Below, piece after piece: positions 1 through 7,364 of a stretch of 17,869 nt of DNA; the stretch's first letter is position 1, and the number at the start of each line of letters is the position of its first letter. A program made the translations under genes and the position numbers. The notes beneath the pieces were generated by a model, which made no database searches, was not told the origin of the DNA, and saw only the letters and a program-made list of their open reading frames with translations. Source of the stretch: Fibrobacter sp. UBA4309 (GTDB lineage Bacteria > Fibrobacterota > Fibrobacteria > Fibrobacterales > Fibrobacteraceae); contig NZ_DGUN01000030.1 in the NCBI RefSeq assembly GCF_002395745.1, positions 1 through 17,869 of the forward strand. Direction: 5' to 3'.

Positions 1-62
1 CGGCGCTTCTTACGCTTGTGAGTCGCAATCTTCCTGCGCTTTCTTTTCTTTCCGCAAGGCAT
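1..62 (-). CDS. Small basic ribosomal-type protein (AURKAIP1/COX24, bS22/mS38-like), 5' part
   Basis: The minus strand starts at ATG 62-60 and reads MPCGKKRKRRKIATHKRK before running off the window edge. This is the start of the roughly 30-residue, Lys/Arg-rich AURKAIP1/COX24-domain protein found in Bacteroidetes and relatives and related to small-subunit protein mS38/bS22. It probably binds 16S rRNA; that role is inferred from the family. A GGAG Shine-Dalgarno lies about 9 nt before the ATG and a TTGACA-type promoter further upstream. It is too short for ordinary ORF callers. The 3' end is outside the window. Confidence 0.8.
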   Translation of the reverse strand, partial: MPCGKKRKRRKIATHKRKKR

Positions 63-104
63 GTTGTTTCTCCGTTAAGGGTTAAACTTAAAAATGTGTC
101 TCCA

Positions 105-133
105 AATAGAGAAAATTTTAGGGGCTTTGTCAA
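105..133 (-). promoter_or_regulatory. Sigma70-type promoter for the small ribosomal-type protein
   Basis: On the minus strand a perfect -35 TTGACA (133-128) is followed after 17 nt by TCTATT (110-105), with TATTTG two bases further on as an alternative -10. The predicted start near 98-101 leaves a leader of about 35 nt that contains the GGAG ribosome binding site. It lies in the gap after dusA, so the small gene need not depend on dusA transcription. Confidence 0.55.
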
Positions 134-171
134 GGGGACGGATTGCGTTATTTTTCTCAAATTAGGCGTTT

Positions 172-1200
172 TTAGGGCTCTTGGACGAGTTCCATCGCAT
201 TTTTTACGAGGGTGACCGCCTCTGCCGGTCCTTTTGCCCTGGGAGCCCCGTTGCTGAGGGCCTGGCGGAACTTGCGGGCTCCTGGAAGACCCGTGAAAAG
301 GCCGTAGAGATGCTTTACCAGGATGGTCATCGGGCAGCCTTCGGCAATCTGCTTCTCCACGTAGGGGAGGTAGGCCTCGAGCAACGTCTTGCGTGTGGCG
401 GGACGGCATTCTCCCGCAGCGATCTTCGCGGGGTCGTCGCTTTCGGGGCGGATGTCATTGAAAATGCGTTCGTCTGCATCGTGAAGGAACCACGGGTTCT
501 CGTAGGCTTCGCGCCCGACCATCACGCCGTCCAAATCTTTCAACTGTTCCTCTATCTGGTCGAGCGTCTTGATGCCGCCGTTGATGCTGATGTTCAGGTC
601 CGGCATTTGCGCCTTGAGGCGGTGCACGAAATCGTAGTGCAGCGGAGGCACTTCGCGGTTTTCCTTGGGACTGAGCCCCTGGAGCCAGGCCTTGCGCGCA
701 TGCACGATGAAAATCCGGCAACCCGCATTGCGGATAGTTTGTATAAAATCCTCGAAAAATTCCCAGCTGTCGAACTCGTCGACCCCGATGCGGCACTTGA
801 TGGAAACGGGGATGCTTACGGCATCTTGCATCGCCTTGAAGCAGTCGGCGACAACATTCTTCTCTTTCATGAGGCATGCACCGAAGTTCCCGTTCTGCAC
901 GCGGTCCGAAGGGCATCCGCAGTTCAGGTTCACTTCCTGGAACCCGGCGGCTTCTACCAGCTTGCTTGCGCTGGCGAGGTCTGCGGGGTTGCTTCCGCCC
1001 AGCTGCAAAACTGCAGGGTATTCGAACGGCTCGTGTCCGAGGAACTGCTCCGGCTTGGCGTGGAGCACCGCGTTCGCAACAACCATCTCGCTGTAGAGCA
1101 AGATGTGCTTGGAAATCAGCCGCAAAAAATAGCGTTCGTGACGGTCGGTGCAGTCGAGCATCGGCGCAATGGAAAGCCTGCGGTTGAAATCCAGATTCAT
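172..1200 (-). CDS. dusA: tRNA-dihydrouridine synthase, DusA type
   Basis: This 342-residue FMN-dependent enzyme would reduce uridine to dihydrouridine in the tRNA D-loop. Visible motifs are the flavin-site N-terminus RRLSIAPMLDCTDRH (residues 7-21), the catalytic-cysteine segment NLNCGCPSDRVQNGNFGACL (91-110, nucleophile Cys96), IKCRIG (134-139), the FMN-contacting VHARKAW (167-173), INGGI (206-210) and VMVGREAYENPW (226-237). The C-terminal helical tRNA-binding part contains HLYGLFTGLPGARKFRQ. The NGNFGACL and RKAWLQGLSPKENR stretches point to DusA rather than DusB or DusC. The frame stays open upstream to about 1479, but homology begins at Met 1200, where TACATT lies 7 nt before the ATG. 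No Shine-Dalgarno is seen. Confidence 0.93.
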   Translation of the reverse strand: MNLDFNRRLSIAPMLDCTDRHERYFLRLISKHILLYSEMVVANAVLHAKPEQFLGHEPFEYPAVLQLGGSNPADLASASKLVEAAGFQEVNLNCGCPSDRVQNGNFGACLMKEKNVVADCFKAMQDAVSIPVSIKCRIGVDEFDSWEFFEDFIQTIRNAGCRIFIVHARKAWLQGLSPKENREVPPLHYDFVHRLKAQMPDLNISINGGIKTLDQIEEQLKDLDGVMVGREAYENPWFLHDADERIFNDIRPESDDPAKIAAGECRPATRKTLLEAYLPYVEKQIAEGCPMTILVKHLYGLFTGLPGARKFRQALSNGAPRAKGPAEAVTLVKNAMELVQEP

Positions 1201-1207
1201 GGCGGTA

Positions 1208-1213
1208 AATGTA
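1208..1213 (-). promoter_or_regulatory. -10-like element TACATT, predicted leaderless start of dusA
   Basis: TACATT (1213-1208) is followed by exactly 7 nt and then the dusA ATG. Transcription would begin at or next to the start codon, which fits the missing Shine-Dalgarno. No convincing -35 is visible, so the call rests on the spacing shared with other SD-less genes in the window. Confidence 0.45.
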
Positions 1214-1235
1214 GAAAAAGAAACGGGGGAGTTTA

Positions 1236-1264
1236 TTGACAAGCTAAGCGATTCTATGTAATTT
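1236..1264 (+). promoter_or_regulatory. Promoter of the FISUMP lipoprotein operon
   Basis: Perfect TTGACA (1236-1241), a 17-nt spacer and TAATTT (1259-1264). The predicted start near 1271 falls at the AGGAG ribosome binding site (1271-1275) of the gene at 1283. The site is divergent from dusA, and the two promoter regions are about 25 bp apart. Confidence 0.55.
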
Positions 1265-1282
1265 TTTTGCAGGAGATTTTTT

Positions 1283-2023
1283 ATGAAAAAACTTTTCGTT
1301 TTTGTCGCCGCATCCCTGTTTCTTTTTGGGTGCGGCGAAGACAGCAAATCGGTTTCGATCGAGACGAACGAGGTCCCGGGAGAATCCAGCGATTCCCTGG
1401 TGGAATCGAGCTCGTCGATAGAAGAACCGCTCTCGTCCGATGCTATCGTTTTCAGTTCGTCCGAGGCCGAAGAAGACAAGATCTCTTACGGGATTTTGAC
1501 TGATGCGCGTGACGGCCAAACTTACAAGACGGTAGTTATTGGCGAAGGGGAGTCTGCCCAGGAGTGGATGGCCGAAAACCTGAATTACAAGGAAGTAAAT
1601 CAATTTGGATCCTGTTTCAAAAACCAGGAATACTATTGCGAATTATACGGGAAATTGTATCCATGGGAAACGGCCAAGAAAATGTGCCCCGAAGGGTGGC
1701 GCCTGCCCAGCAAGGAAGACTTTGAACAGCTGTCCGCGAATATGGGGAATTCCTTTACGGAGGGAGAACGGTTGAGGTCGAAAGAAGGATGGTCCTACAA
1801 AAACGGAACCGACAACTTTGGGTTCAACGCTCTCCCTGCCGGCTTTAAGCTTGCTTCGGAAGATTACAAGAACCTGGGCGACGGAGCCTATTTCTGGACG
1901 TCTTCGGAAAGCGAGGATGGTCAGCCGATTAGCTTTAGTTTGACTGACCGGTTTGATGGAGAAAGTACGGCTCTTGACGACAGCCGTTACGGCCTCTCTG
2001 TCCGCTGTCTGAAAGACGAATAG
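1283..2023 (+). CDS. FISUMP-domain (TIGR02145) lipoprotein
   Basis: This 246-residue protein has a short lipoprotein signal (MKK, hydrophobic core, lipobox LFGC with Cys17) and a Ser/Glu-rich linker (31-62). Residues about 65-246 form a Fibrobacter succinogenes major paralogous domain. Its hallmarks are WMAENLNY (95-102), a Cys pair around residues 111-119, CPEGWRLPS (135-143), FGFNALPAGF (179-188), YFWTSSE (203-209) and the terminal GLSVRCLKDE. The domain is C-type-lectin-like and its ligand is unknown; surface or envelope binding is inferred. AGGAG lies 7 nt before the ATG. The next gene starts 4 nt after the stop, so the two are probably co-transcribed. Confidence 0.85.
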   Translation: MKKLFVFVAASLFLFGCGEDSKSVSIETNEVPGESSDSLVESSSSIEEPLSSDAIVFSSSEAEEDKISYGILTDARDGQTYKTVVIGEGESAQEWMAENLNYKEVNQFGSCFKNQEYYCELYGKLYPWETAKKMCPEGWRLPSKEDFEQLSANMGNSFTEGERLRSKEGWSYKNGTDNFGFNALPAGFKLASEDYKNLGDGAYFWTSSESEDGQPISFSLTDRFDGESTALDDSRYGLSVRCLKDE

Positions 2024-2027
2024 TCTT

Positions 2028-2546
2028 ATGGATAAAATTTTAGCCTTCCTGCTTTTTTCTGCCGCTTTCGCCTTTGCACAGCTTGTGCCCGAGGGCATGG
2101 TGCTGCAGCCTGCCGATTCGTCCGCGCCGACTCCTGTCGTGGAACAGCCTGCTCCCGTAAACATGGTGGAAGTTCCGGAAGGGCAGTCGGTGAACTGGAA
2201 CGAACCTGCCAATCCGGACAGCCTCAAGTATTATGAGGTGGAAGCTTTCCGCAACACACAAGACGCCACGCGCAAGCATGCGATTTCGAATGTGCTGCTG
2301 TGGGTGGCCGGAGGCATAGGCGTTGCCGGCTTCGGCGTGTTCGCCTCCGGGCTCTTTATCGAGGACGAGGGGCGCGGCCGTATTTGCCGTTACGTGGGCG
2401 AGGGCCTGCTTGTAGGTGCGCTGGCTTCTGTCGGGTTCTCGTACGGTTTCGACATTTCGGCGAACGGCTCGCGTATAAAGGCTCAGTATTACAACCAGAA
2501 ACTGGCGGATTACAAGAAACGTCATTCGGCCATGGGTAACGAATAG
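2028..2546 (+). CDS. Secreted or membrane protein of unknown function with two hydrophobic segments
   Basis: This 172-residue protein matches no family I recognise. It begins with a signal peptide (MDKILAFLLFSAAFAFAQ, likely cleavage after residue 17), then a Pro/Val-rich stretch (20-60). A charged segment precedes two hydrophobic, Gly-rich stretches at about 89-111 and 122-141, separated by the acidic/basic loop EDEGRGR. The tail (142-172) is polar and lysine-rich. It starts 4 nt after the FISUMP gene and ends 8 nt before the next gene, so it looks like the middle gene of a three-gene operon. Its partner relationship with the FISUMP lipoprotein is unknown. Confidence 0.7.
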   Translation: MDKILAFLLFSAAFAFAQLVPEGMVLQPADSSAPTPVVEQPAPVNMVEVPEGQSVNWNEPANPDSLKYYEVEAFRNTQDATRKHAISNVLLWVAGGIGVAGFGVFASGLFIEDEGRGRICRYVGEGLLVGALASVGFSYGFDISANGSRIKAQYYNQKLADYKKRHSAMGNE

Positions 2547-2554
2547 GAGAAAGG

Positions 2555-2911
2555 ATGGCACAGGAATCCATTGCGGAACTATCGAAGAACTTTCATGCGG
2601 AACACCGCGGTAATTGCGCCATGTCGGTGGCCTACGGTTATGCTCGGGCGACAGGGAAGTCTGAAGCGGAATCCGTAAACGCTGCGGAATTGTTCAGGAA
2701 CTTTGGTGGCGGCCGCGCTCCCGAAGGCTTTTGTGGTGCGCTCTATGCGGCCAAGATGATGCAGCCGGACCATGCCGAATCTATCGAGGACTTTTTCAAG
2801 CGTGGCGCGAAGGGTTGCTCCAAGTGCAAGGAAATCCGCCCGAATGCCGTTATCCCGTGCAATCGTTGCGTGGAACTTGCCGGCGAAGCGTTGGACTTCT
2901 TGAACAAGTAG
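2555..2911 (+). CDS. C_GCAxxG_C_C family probable redox protein
   Basis: This 118-residue protein has six cysteines, at positions 21, 60, 88, 91, 102 and 105. They fall in the pattern NCAMSVAYGY, FCGALYAA, GCSKCKEIR, PCNRCV, which resembles the putative redox-active C_GCAxxG_C_C family (PF09719). In that family the clustered cysteines are thought to bind metal or undergo thiol-disulfide exchange; the substrate is unknown. There is no signal peptide, so it is probably cytoplasmic. The start is supported by AGGAGAAAGG just upstream. It is the last gene of the run that begins with the FISUMP lipoprotein; no hairpin terminator follows, and a new promoter overlaps its end. Confidence 0.75.
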   Translation: MAQESIAELSKNFHAEHRGNCAMSVAYGYARATGKSEAESVNAAELFRNFGGGRAPEGFCGALYAAKMMQPDHAESIEDFFKRGAKGCSKCKEIRPNAVIPCNRCVELAGEALDFLNK

Positions 2912-2927
2912 AGAAAAATTCTATCTT
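2900..2927 (+). promoter_or_regulatory. Promoter upstream of the 2976 lipoprotein gene
   Basis: TTGAAC (2900-2905), a 16-nt spacer and TATCTT (2922-2927). The -35 lies inside the last codons of the preceding gene. The predicted start near 2935 gives a leader of about 40 nt with AAAGGGA before the ATG at 2976. Confidence 0.45.
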
Positions 2928-2975
2928 TCGCGCGGAAAGTTTTACTTGGTGCCTGGGAAAAATAAAGGGAGCCCT

Positions 2976-4118
2976 ATGAAATCGAATGCAGTCTTGGTTG
3001 CACTGGCGATGAGCTTGGCTATTTTTTCCGCATGCAATGAAAGCACGTCGGCCGATGACGCCGTCGTCCCGGGAAACGCGTTTGCCCCCTCCTCGAGCAG
3101 CGTGATTCCGGAGAGTTCCACGGGACAGTCTTCTTCGGAAGAAAAGTCCGAAAAGCCCCGCACTCCCGGTTTTGACCGTTGCCATTTCAATTTCGGCGCG
3201 GCCTGGCAGGCAGCGCACGAAGACGAGGCCAACTACAAGGGGCTGGATTACGTGGCCGTTTGGCTGGGCGATAACGGCTGGTACAACGAATTCGAGAAGC
3301 GCATGGTGGAAACGTGCGTGAATATCCATGCGACACCCATGATCTACGCGTACGTGATTGCCGAGCTCGGCAAGGATATGGGCCTTGTGGACTGCAACAT
3401 GAAGGACGAGGAGCATCCGAAGACGCTGTGTACCGACGGTGCCAATGTGCTGCGCCAGTTCTACAAGGATTCCATCTTGTACCGCTATGAACAGTATGCT
3501 TCGGGCATGAGGGATCAGCTGAAGGTTTTCCTGGAACAGGATCCGGACACGTTTGAAACCATCTGGCTTATCGAACCGGACTTTTACCAGTATTCGGAAT
3601 CGTCTTCGCTGCAGAAGGCCGAGTTCAACGGCGACGTGCAGGAAGACGGCGGTATTCCCGATGCCGACATGGGCGTGTATTTCTCGGGAATCGTCGCTAC
3701 CATCAAGAAGTATCTGCCGGCGGCGAAAATCGCGATCGATATTTCCCCGTGGATATCGGACTGGAACGGCCTTTCGCAGGCGGCGTGGTACGCCAATTTC
3801 GATATGAGCCTCGTGGACTACGCGAGCACTTCTGGAGGCGGAACCTTCGCGGGCGGAGAGAAAATCCGCGCGGGCAACAAGGCGACGTGGAAGGAAATCT
3901 ACGAGATAACGGGCAAGCCGCTCTTGGCCGATGCCGGTTACGACCGTGGTGGCGAAGGAACTGGCCATGCCGAAATCTGGGACAACGTCGCGAACATCAA
4001 CGCTCGTGCCGCGGATTACGTGCTGGGCGTGATGCAGATGGATGCCTCGCTCGATTATCCTGCTACCGTCGAGAAACTCCGGTCCCAGGTAATCGTGGAT
4101 TATCCCTGGTGTAAATAG
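2976..4118 (+). CDS. Lipoprotein with a predicted TIM-barrel, glycoside-hydrolase-like domain
   Basis: This 380-residue protein has a lipoprotein signal (FSAC, Cys20), a Ser-rich linker (38-56) and a globular domain (about 65-380). Features suggestive of a (beta/alpha)8 hydrolase are strand-like segments ending in acidic or aromatic residues: YVAVWLGDNGW, IWLIEPDFYQY (Glu200, Asp202), KIAIDISPWISDW (Asp255) and LLADAGYDRGG. I could not assign it to a numbered GH family. The EPD motif vaguely recalls GH6 and related barrels, so a role in polysaccharide degradation is inference only. The frame extends to a TTG at 2946, but ATG 2976 has AAAGGGA upstream and gives a proper signal peptide. hisH follows after 16 nt. 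Confidence 0.6.
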   Translation: MKSNAVLVALAMSLAIFSACNESTSADDAVVPGNAFAPSSSSVIPESSTGQSSSEEKSEKPRTPGFDRCHFNFGAAWQAAHEDEANYKGLDYVAVWLGDNGWYNEFEKRMVETCVNIHATPMIYAYVIAELGKDMGLVDCNMKDEEHPKTLCTDGANVLRQFYKDSILYRYEQYASGMRDQLKVFLEQDPDTFETIWLIEPDFYQYSESSSLQKAEFNGDVQEDGGIPDADMGVYFSGIVATIKKYLPAAKIAIDISPWISDWNGLSQAAWYANFDMSLVDYASTSGGGTFAGGEKIRAGNKATWKEIYEITGKPLLADAGYDRGGEGTGHAEIWDNVANINARAADYVLGVMQMDASLDYPATVEKLRSQVIVDYPWCK

Positions 4119-4134
4119 AAAGTAGAGGGAACTT

Positions 4135-4749
4135 ATGTCTGTAATCGTGGTTGACTACAATGCCGGCAACTTGACATCCGTGATGAACGCGCTTTCGCGT
4201 ATCGGCGTTGATGCCAAGTCGAGCCGGGATGCCGACGAAATCGCGAAGGCGACCCGCTTGATTTTCCCGGGCGTGGGAGCGGCGGCGTCTGCCATGGAAA
4301 CCTTGACAAGGACCGGAATCGGCGAGGCCATCAAGACGGTGGTGAAGGCCGGAAACCCGGTACTCGGCATCTGTATCGGTTGCCAGATTATATTGGAAGA
4401 AAGCGAGGAAGACGGCGGCGTGAAGACTCTCGGGCTCGTCCCGGGCAAGGCCGTGCGATTCAGGGACGAACCGGGCCTCAAAATTCCGCACATGGGCTGG
4501 AACCAGGTGAACTTTACGCGCGAGCACCCGATCATGAAAGGTATCCGCAGCGGTTGCGACTTTTACTACGTGCATTCGTACCATCCGCAGGTTCCGGCGG
4601 AGTACGCCTTTGCCGAAACGACCTACGGCACGCAGACATTCCAGGGAATCGTGGGCAAGGACAACCTGATTGCCACGCAGTTCCATCAGGAAAAGAGCGG
4701 CGACGTGGGTCTCGCGATGCTCAAGAACTTCTGCGACTGGAATATTTAA
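4135..4749 (+). CDS. hisH: Imidazole glycerol phosphate synthase, glutaminase subunit HisH
   Basis: This 204-residue class I glutamine amidotransferase would supply ammonia to HisF for imidazole glycerol phosphate and AICAR formation in histidine synthesis. It opens with VIVVDYNAGNLTSVMNAL, has the oxyanion-strand motif FPGVGA (44-49), the nucleophile elbow GICIGCQ (Cys80), HMGWNQ, YYVHSYHP, and the catalytic His184 and Glu186 in QFHQEKSG. AGAGGGA lies before the ATG. Its usual partners hisF, hisA and hisB are not in the window; it sits after an unrelated lipoprotein gene and is closed by a strong terminator. Confidence 0.95.
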   Translation: MSVIVVDYNAGNLTSVMNALSRIGVDAKSSRDADEIAKATRLIFPGVGAAASAMETLTRTGIGEAIKTVVKAGNPVLGICIGCQIILEESEEDGGVKTLGLVPGKAVRFRDEPGLKIPHMGWNQVNFTREHPIMKGIRSGCDFYYVHSYHPQVPAEYAFAETTYGTQTFQGIVGKDNLIATQFHQEKSGDVGLAMLKNFCDWNI

Positions 4750-4776
4750 GAAAATGCGGGCGGCAACGCCGCAATG

Positions 4777-4804
4777 AGGAGAGGCCGTCGCTTCTCCTTT
4801 TTTT
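4777..4804 (+). terminator. Rho-independent terminator after hisH
   Basis: AGGAGAGGC (4777-4785) pairs with GCTTCTCCT (4790-4798, one G-T wobble) around a short CGTC loop, followed by a run of T to 4804. A smaller GCGGC-AAC-GCCGC hairpin (4760-4772) lies just upstream. Confidence 0.85.
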
Positions 4805-4899
4805 GGAATTAAAACGTATCATGAAAACACGAAATTTGAAGAAATTCAAAAAAAGGCCTTAAAAGGCATAAAAAATACGATTTTTGTATCATTAACATG

Positions 4900-4928
4900 T
4901 TGCTTTTGTGAAAAAACGGGTGTATATT
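4900..4928 (+). promoter_or_regulatory. Promoter of the TIGR02147/lipoprotein module, probably leaderless
   Basis: TTGCTT (4900-4905), a 17-nt spacer and TATATT (4923-4928), then 7 nt to the ATG at 4936. No Shine-Dalgarno is present, so transcription probably starts at the ATG. Two GTATCAT copies (4816-4822 and 4886-4892), exactly 70 bp apart, lie upstream and could be operator half-sites; this is speculative. Confidence 0.6.
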
Positions 4929-4935
4929 TATTGGC

Positions 4936-5760
4936 ATGAAACCAATAACAGAATATCTGGATTACCGGCAGTTCATGCAGGACTACTACGACGAAAAGAA
5001 GCGTCTTTCGTCGTTCTCGTGGCGTGAATTCGCTCGTGCTGCAGGTTTTTCTTCTCCGACCTACCTGAAACTCGTGTGCGAGGGGAAGTCCCGCCTTTCT
5101 TCGGCGGGTGCGGAAAATGTCGGCGCGGCGTTGCACCTGGCCGGCTTTGAACTTGAATATTTCAAGGCCATGGTCAACTACTGCCATGCCGAATCGGATA
5201 TGGATAAGAAGAAGACCTTCGAGCTCATGCTTGAACTTGCGAAAAACTGCAAGGTGAAGGTTCTCGACGGAGAGGCGTTCAAGTATTATGAATCCTGGAT
5301 TCATCCGGTGGTGAGAGAATTGGCGCCGGTGATGCCAGGGGCGACTCCGGGAGAAATCGCGAAGCGTTGCTGCCAAGCGGTTAGTGCGGGGGAAATCCGG
5401 GAGTCGCTCGATTTTATGGTGAAGACGGGCCTCCTTAAGAAAAAGGGGGAGGGCTACGAACAGGCGGATGCGCACCTGAAGGGGTCCTCGGAAGTGATGC
5501 CGGTGGCGCTCCGTTCCATGCATCGAGAAATGGCCCAATTTGCCGAGGAAGCCATCGAGAAGTTCCCTGCTTCGGAGAGGAACTTTACCGGGCTTACGAT
5601 GGGCCTTTCTGCCGAAGACTACGAACAGGTCTTGCAGGAGCTGGAACTTTGCCGTAAAAAGATTACCCAGATTGCATTGAAAAGCCGCTCCGTAGAGCGT
5701 GTCTATAGGTTAAATTTACAGTTGTTCCCGCTGACTTGGGGGGGGAGGATAAATAAATGA
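4936..5760 (+). CDS. TIGR02147 family protein, putative regulator
   Basis: This 274-residue protein has the TIGR02147 hallmarks: an N-terminal YLDYRQFMQDYYDEKK, then FSWREFARAAGFSSPTYLKL, which looks like a helix-turn-helix (about 28-50), and GKSRLSS. The middle contains YYESWIHPVVREL (about 117-129), followed by a winged-helix-like LDFMVKTGLLKKKGEGY. The C-terminal half is helical, with FTGLTMGLSAEDYEQ. The family is greatly expanded in Fibrobacter and its function has not been clearly shown; a DNA-binding regulator is the usual inference. Its TGA overlaps the ATG of the next gene (ATGA, 5757-5760), so it is coupled to the first of two tandem-domain lipoproteins. Confidence 0.88.
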   Translation: MKPITEYLDYRQFMQDYYDEKKRLSSFSWREFARAAGFSSPTYLKLVCEGKSRLSSAGAENVGAALHLAGFELEYFKAMVNYCHAESDMDKKKTFELMLELAKNCKVKVLDGEAFKYYESWIHPVVRELAPVMPGATPGEIAKRCCQAVSAGEIRESLDFMVKTGLLKKKGEGYEQADAHLKGSSEVMPVALRSMHREMAQFAEEAIEKFPASERNFTGLTMGLSAEDYEQVLQELELCRKKITQIALKSRSVERVYRLNLQLFPLTWGGRINK

Positions 5761-7337
5761 AGAAGACTTATGTTGAACTGATGGCGTTTGTTGGCCTGCT
5801 TGCCTTGGCCGCATGCTCCGAATCGGGCAAGATGGCGGGGGTGACGGAAGATGATAATGCCTTCGCCCAGAACGTTAGCAGTTCCTTGACCGATTCGCTG
5901 TCGAGTTCGTTGCCGGTGTTGTCGAGTTCGTCGCCGACGTTGTCGAGTAGCAGCGTTGCGGTGACGCCCAAGTTGGACTTGTGGAACGGCGCGGACGGTA
6001 TCGCTAAGATAAACACGGATAATGAAATGACCGGTTACTGGTACAGTTTTAGTGACTATGTGGAAGGGGGCATGTCGACCCTCAGTTTTCCGGTGCAGCA
6101 AGGAAACGAGTATAGTGGCGAATCTTACGACGTTGTTGTTGATGCTTGTGGGGGCATGTGCGGGACCATTAAGTTGAGCAACGCCATATCGACTCCCTGG
6201 GTGGGGCTTGGCATCATGCTTGCCGAAGAGGATTCTACCGCGGATGTTTCCGCGTGGGGTGGCATCTGTGTAACGTATGCTTCTGAGTATCCGGTGAATG
6301 TCTATCTCAATGTGGATGTCGGTGGCATAGATACGATTAGCAATGTGTCTCCGTTTATGACTTATCCGATGATAACACTCCCGAAAACGGTGACAAATGC
6401 ACCGACGCTTAAGAAGATGCTTGAACCTGATGCCGCCATTACGCGTTGTGCCAAGTGGAGCGATTTTAAGGTGTCTGCCTGGGCAGAATACAATGCGGCT
6501 AAATTGAGCAAGGTCTATTCTGGCGAAGAGGCTGCCAAAGCAATTAAGGCCATTACCTTTGTGTTTATGGGCAATTCCGATGGTTCGGGAGATTTCAATA
6601 TCGTAGGTATCAGTACTTACGACGAGAATCTTCCGCAGTGGCGTGATGGCGGTGTGAATGAACAGGATGTCGGCTTGATCACTGATGATAGCGATTCATT
6701 GACTTGCTTGTGGAAGGGCTTGAATGGGTCTGGCATTGTAAATACGGGTTATAACGACCGGGATGAATTTGTCGGGATGCTGTATGATTACGATGCTTCT
6801 CCCGAGGGTGCATATTCAAGAATTGAATTTCCGGCTTATCCAAATCCGGAATACGAGCCTTATATGTATGAGCCTGTTATCATGGAATGCAATGGTTTTT
6901 GCGGAACGATGGAATTTACTTTGGAAAAAGCGGATTATGCCGCATCTGCTGTAGCGTTCAATATTGCTGAAGACACATTGACTTCTTGTGAAGGTAACAC
7001 TTGCTATGGAACGCCTAAATTTGCCGATATCAAGGACTGGGGAGGCCTTTGCATCACTTATTATTCCGAAAAGGATGCTTACTTAAATGTTGTTGTAAAA
7101 GATGTCCCGTACGAAAATTCTCCGAAAGCCTCTCTCCCTGCATCGGGAGGGCTTATCGAAAAGTGTGTTGCCTGGGATGATTTTCAACCGAGTGTCCCGA
7201 ATCTGGGAACGGCAGTGAGTACGATTCAGTTTATTGTAAAGAGTACTGAAAATGGCGATAGGAACCAGTTTAATATAGCGGGTATCGGCAAATATTCTAC
7301 TAAAGGGGCTTGCTCTATTCCCAAAACCGTTTATTAA
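5757..7337 (+). CDS. Lipoprotein with two copies of a Cys-rich WGG domain (copies 1 and 2)
   Basis: This 526-residue protein has a lipobox LAAC (Cys20), a long Ser-rich linker (40-67) and two homologous domains at about 76-288 and 318-515. Shared landmarks in order are LW(N/K)G, a G-Y-W-Y or M-L-Y-D aromatic segment, CxGxCG (CGGMCG 131-136; CNGFCG 378-383), D-x-x-x-WGGxC (Cys171; Cys432), CxxW (Cys231; Cys470) and a closing FNI-G-I strand. The pattern of short beta strands with a late 'GYWYSF' and 'FNIxGIGKY' resembles CBM11/CIA30-type jelly rolls; that fold is inferred. Anchoring in the outer membrane or periplasm is likely. The start overlaps the TIGR02147 stop by 4 bp. The sequence becomes more AT-rich toward the 3' end. 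Confidence 0.85.
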   Translation: MKKTYVELMAFVGLLALAACSESGKMAGVTEDDNAFAQNVSSSLTDSLSSSLPVLSSSSPTLSSSSVAVTPKLDLWNGADGIAKINTDNEMTGYWYSFSDYVEGGMSTLSFPVQQGNEYSGESYDVVVDACGGMCGTIKLSNAISTPWVGLGIMLAEEDSTADVSAWGGICVTYASEYPVNVYLNVDVGGIDTISNVSPFMTYPMITLPKTVTNAPTLKKMLEPDAAITRCAKWSDFKVSAWAEYNAAKLSKVYSGEEAAKAIKAITFVFMGNSDGSGDFNIVGISTYDENLPQWRDGGVNEQDVGLITDDSDSLTCLWKGLNGSGIVNTGYNDRDEFVGMLYDYDASPEGAYSRIEFPAYPNPEYEPYMYEPVIMECNGFCGTMEFTLEKADYAASAVAFNIAEDTLTSCEGNTCYGTPKFADIKDWGGLCITYYSEKDAYLNVVVKDVPYENSPKASLPASGGLIEKCVAWDDFQPSVPNLGTAVSTIQFIVKSTENGDRNQFNIAGIGKYSTKGACSIPKTVY

Positions 7338-7348
7338 ATTTATAAATG

Positions 7349-7355
7349 AAGGAGG
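7349..7355 (+). promoter_or_regulatory. Strong ribosome binding site that fixes the start at 7365
   Basis: AAGGAGG (7349-7355) lies 9 nt before ATG 7365. It argues against the in-frame TTG at 7356, which overlaps the site edge and would add three residues before the signal peptide. It gives the second lipoprotein its own strong translation signal within the transcript. Confidence 0.7.
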
Positions 7356-7364
7356 TTGGGTGTT

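Noticed and set aside
181..1239. 352-codon open frame antisense to dusA
   Set aside because: It is the mirror of a well-conserved dus gene, with no family motifs, and reflects GC-rich codon usage.
1201..1479. In-frame upstream extension of dusA by 93 codons
   Set aside because: The extension overlaps the divergent FISUMP gene and its promoter, is Ser-rich because it mirrors that gene's linker, and DusA homology starts at Met 1200.
4821..4862. 13-codon ORF MKTRNLKKFKKRP as a leader peptide before the TIGR02147 gene
   Set aside because: It follows the hisH terminator, has no ribosome binding site and no attenuator-like hairpin set after it.
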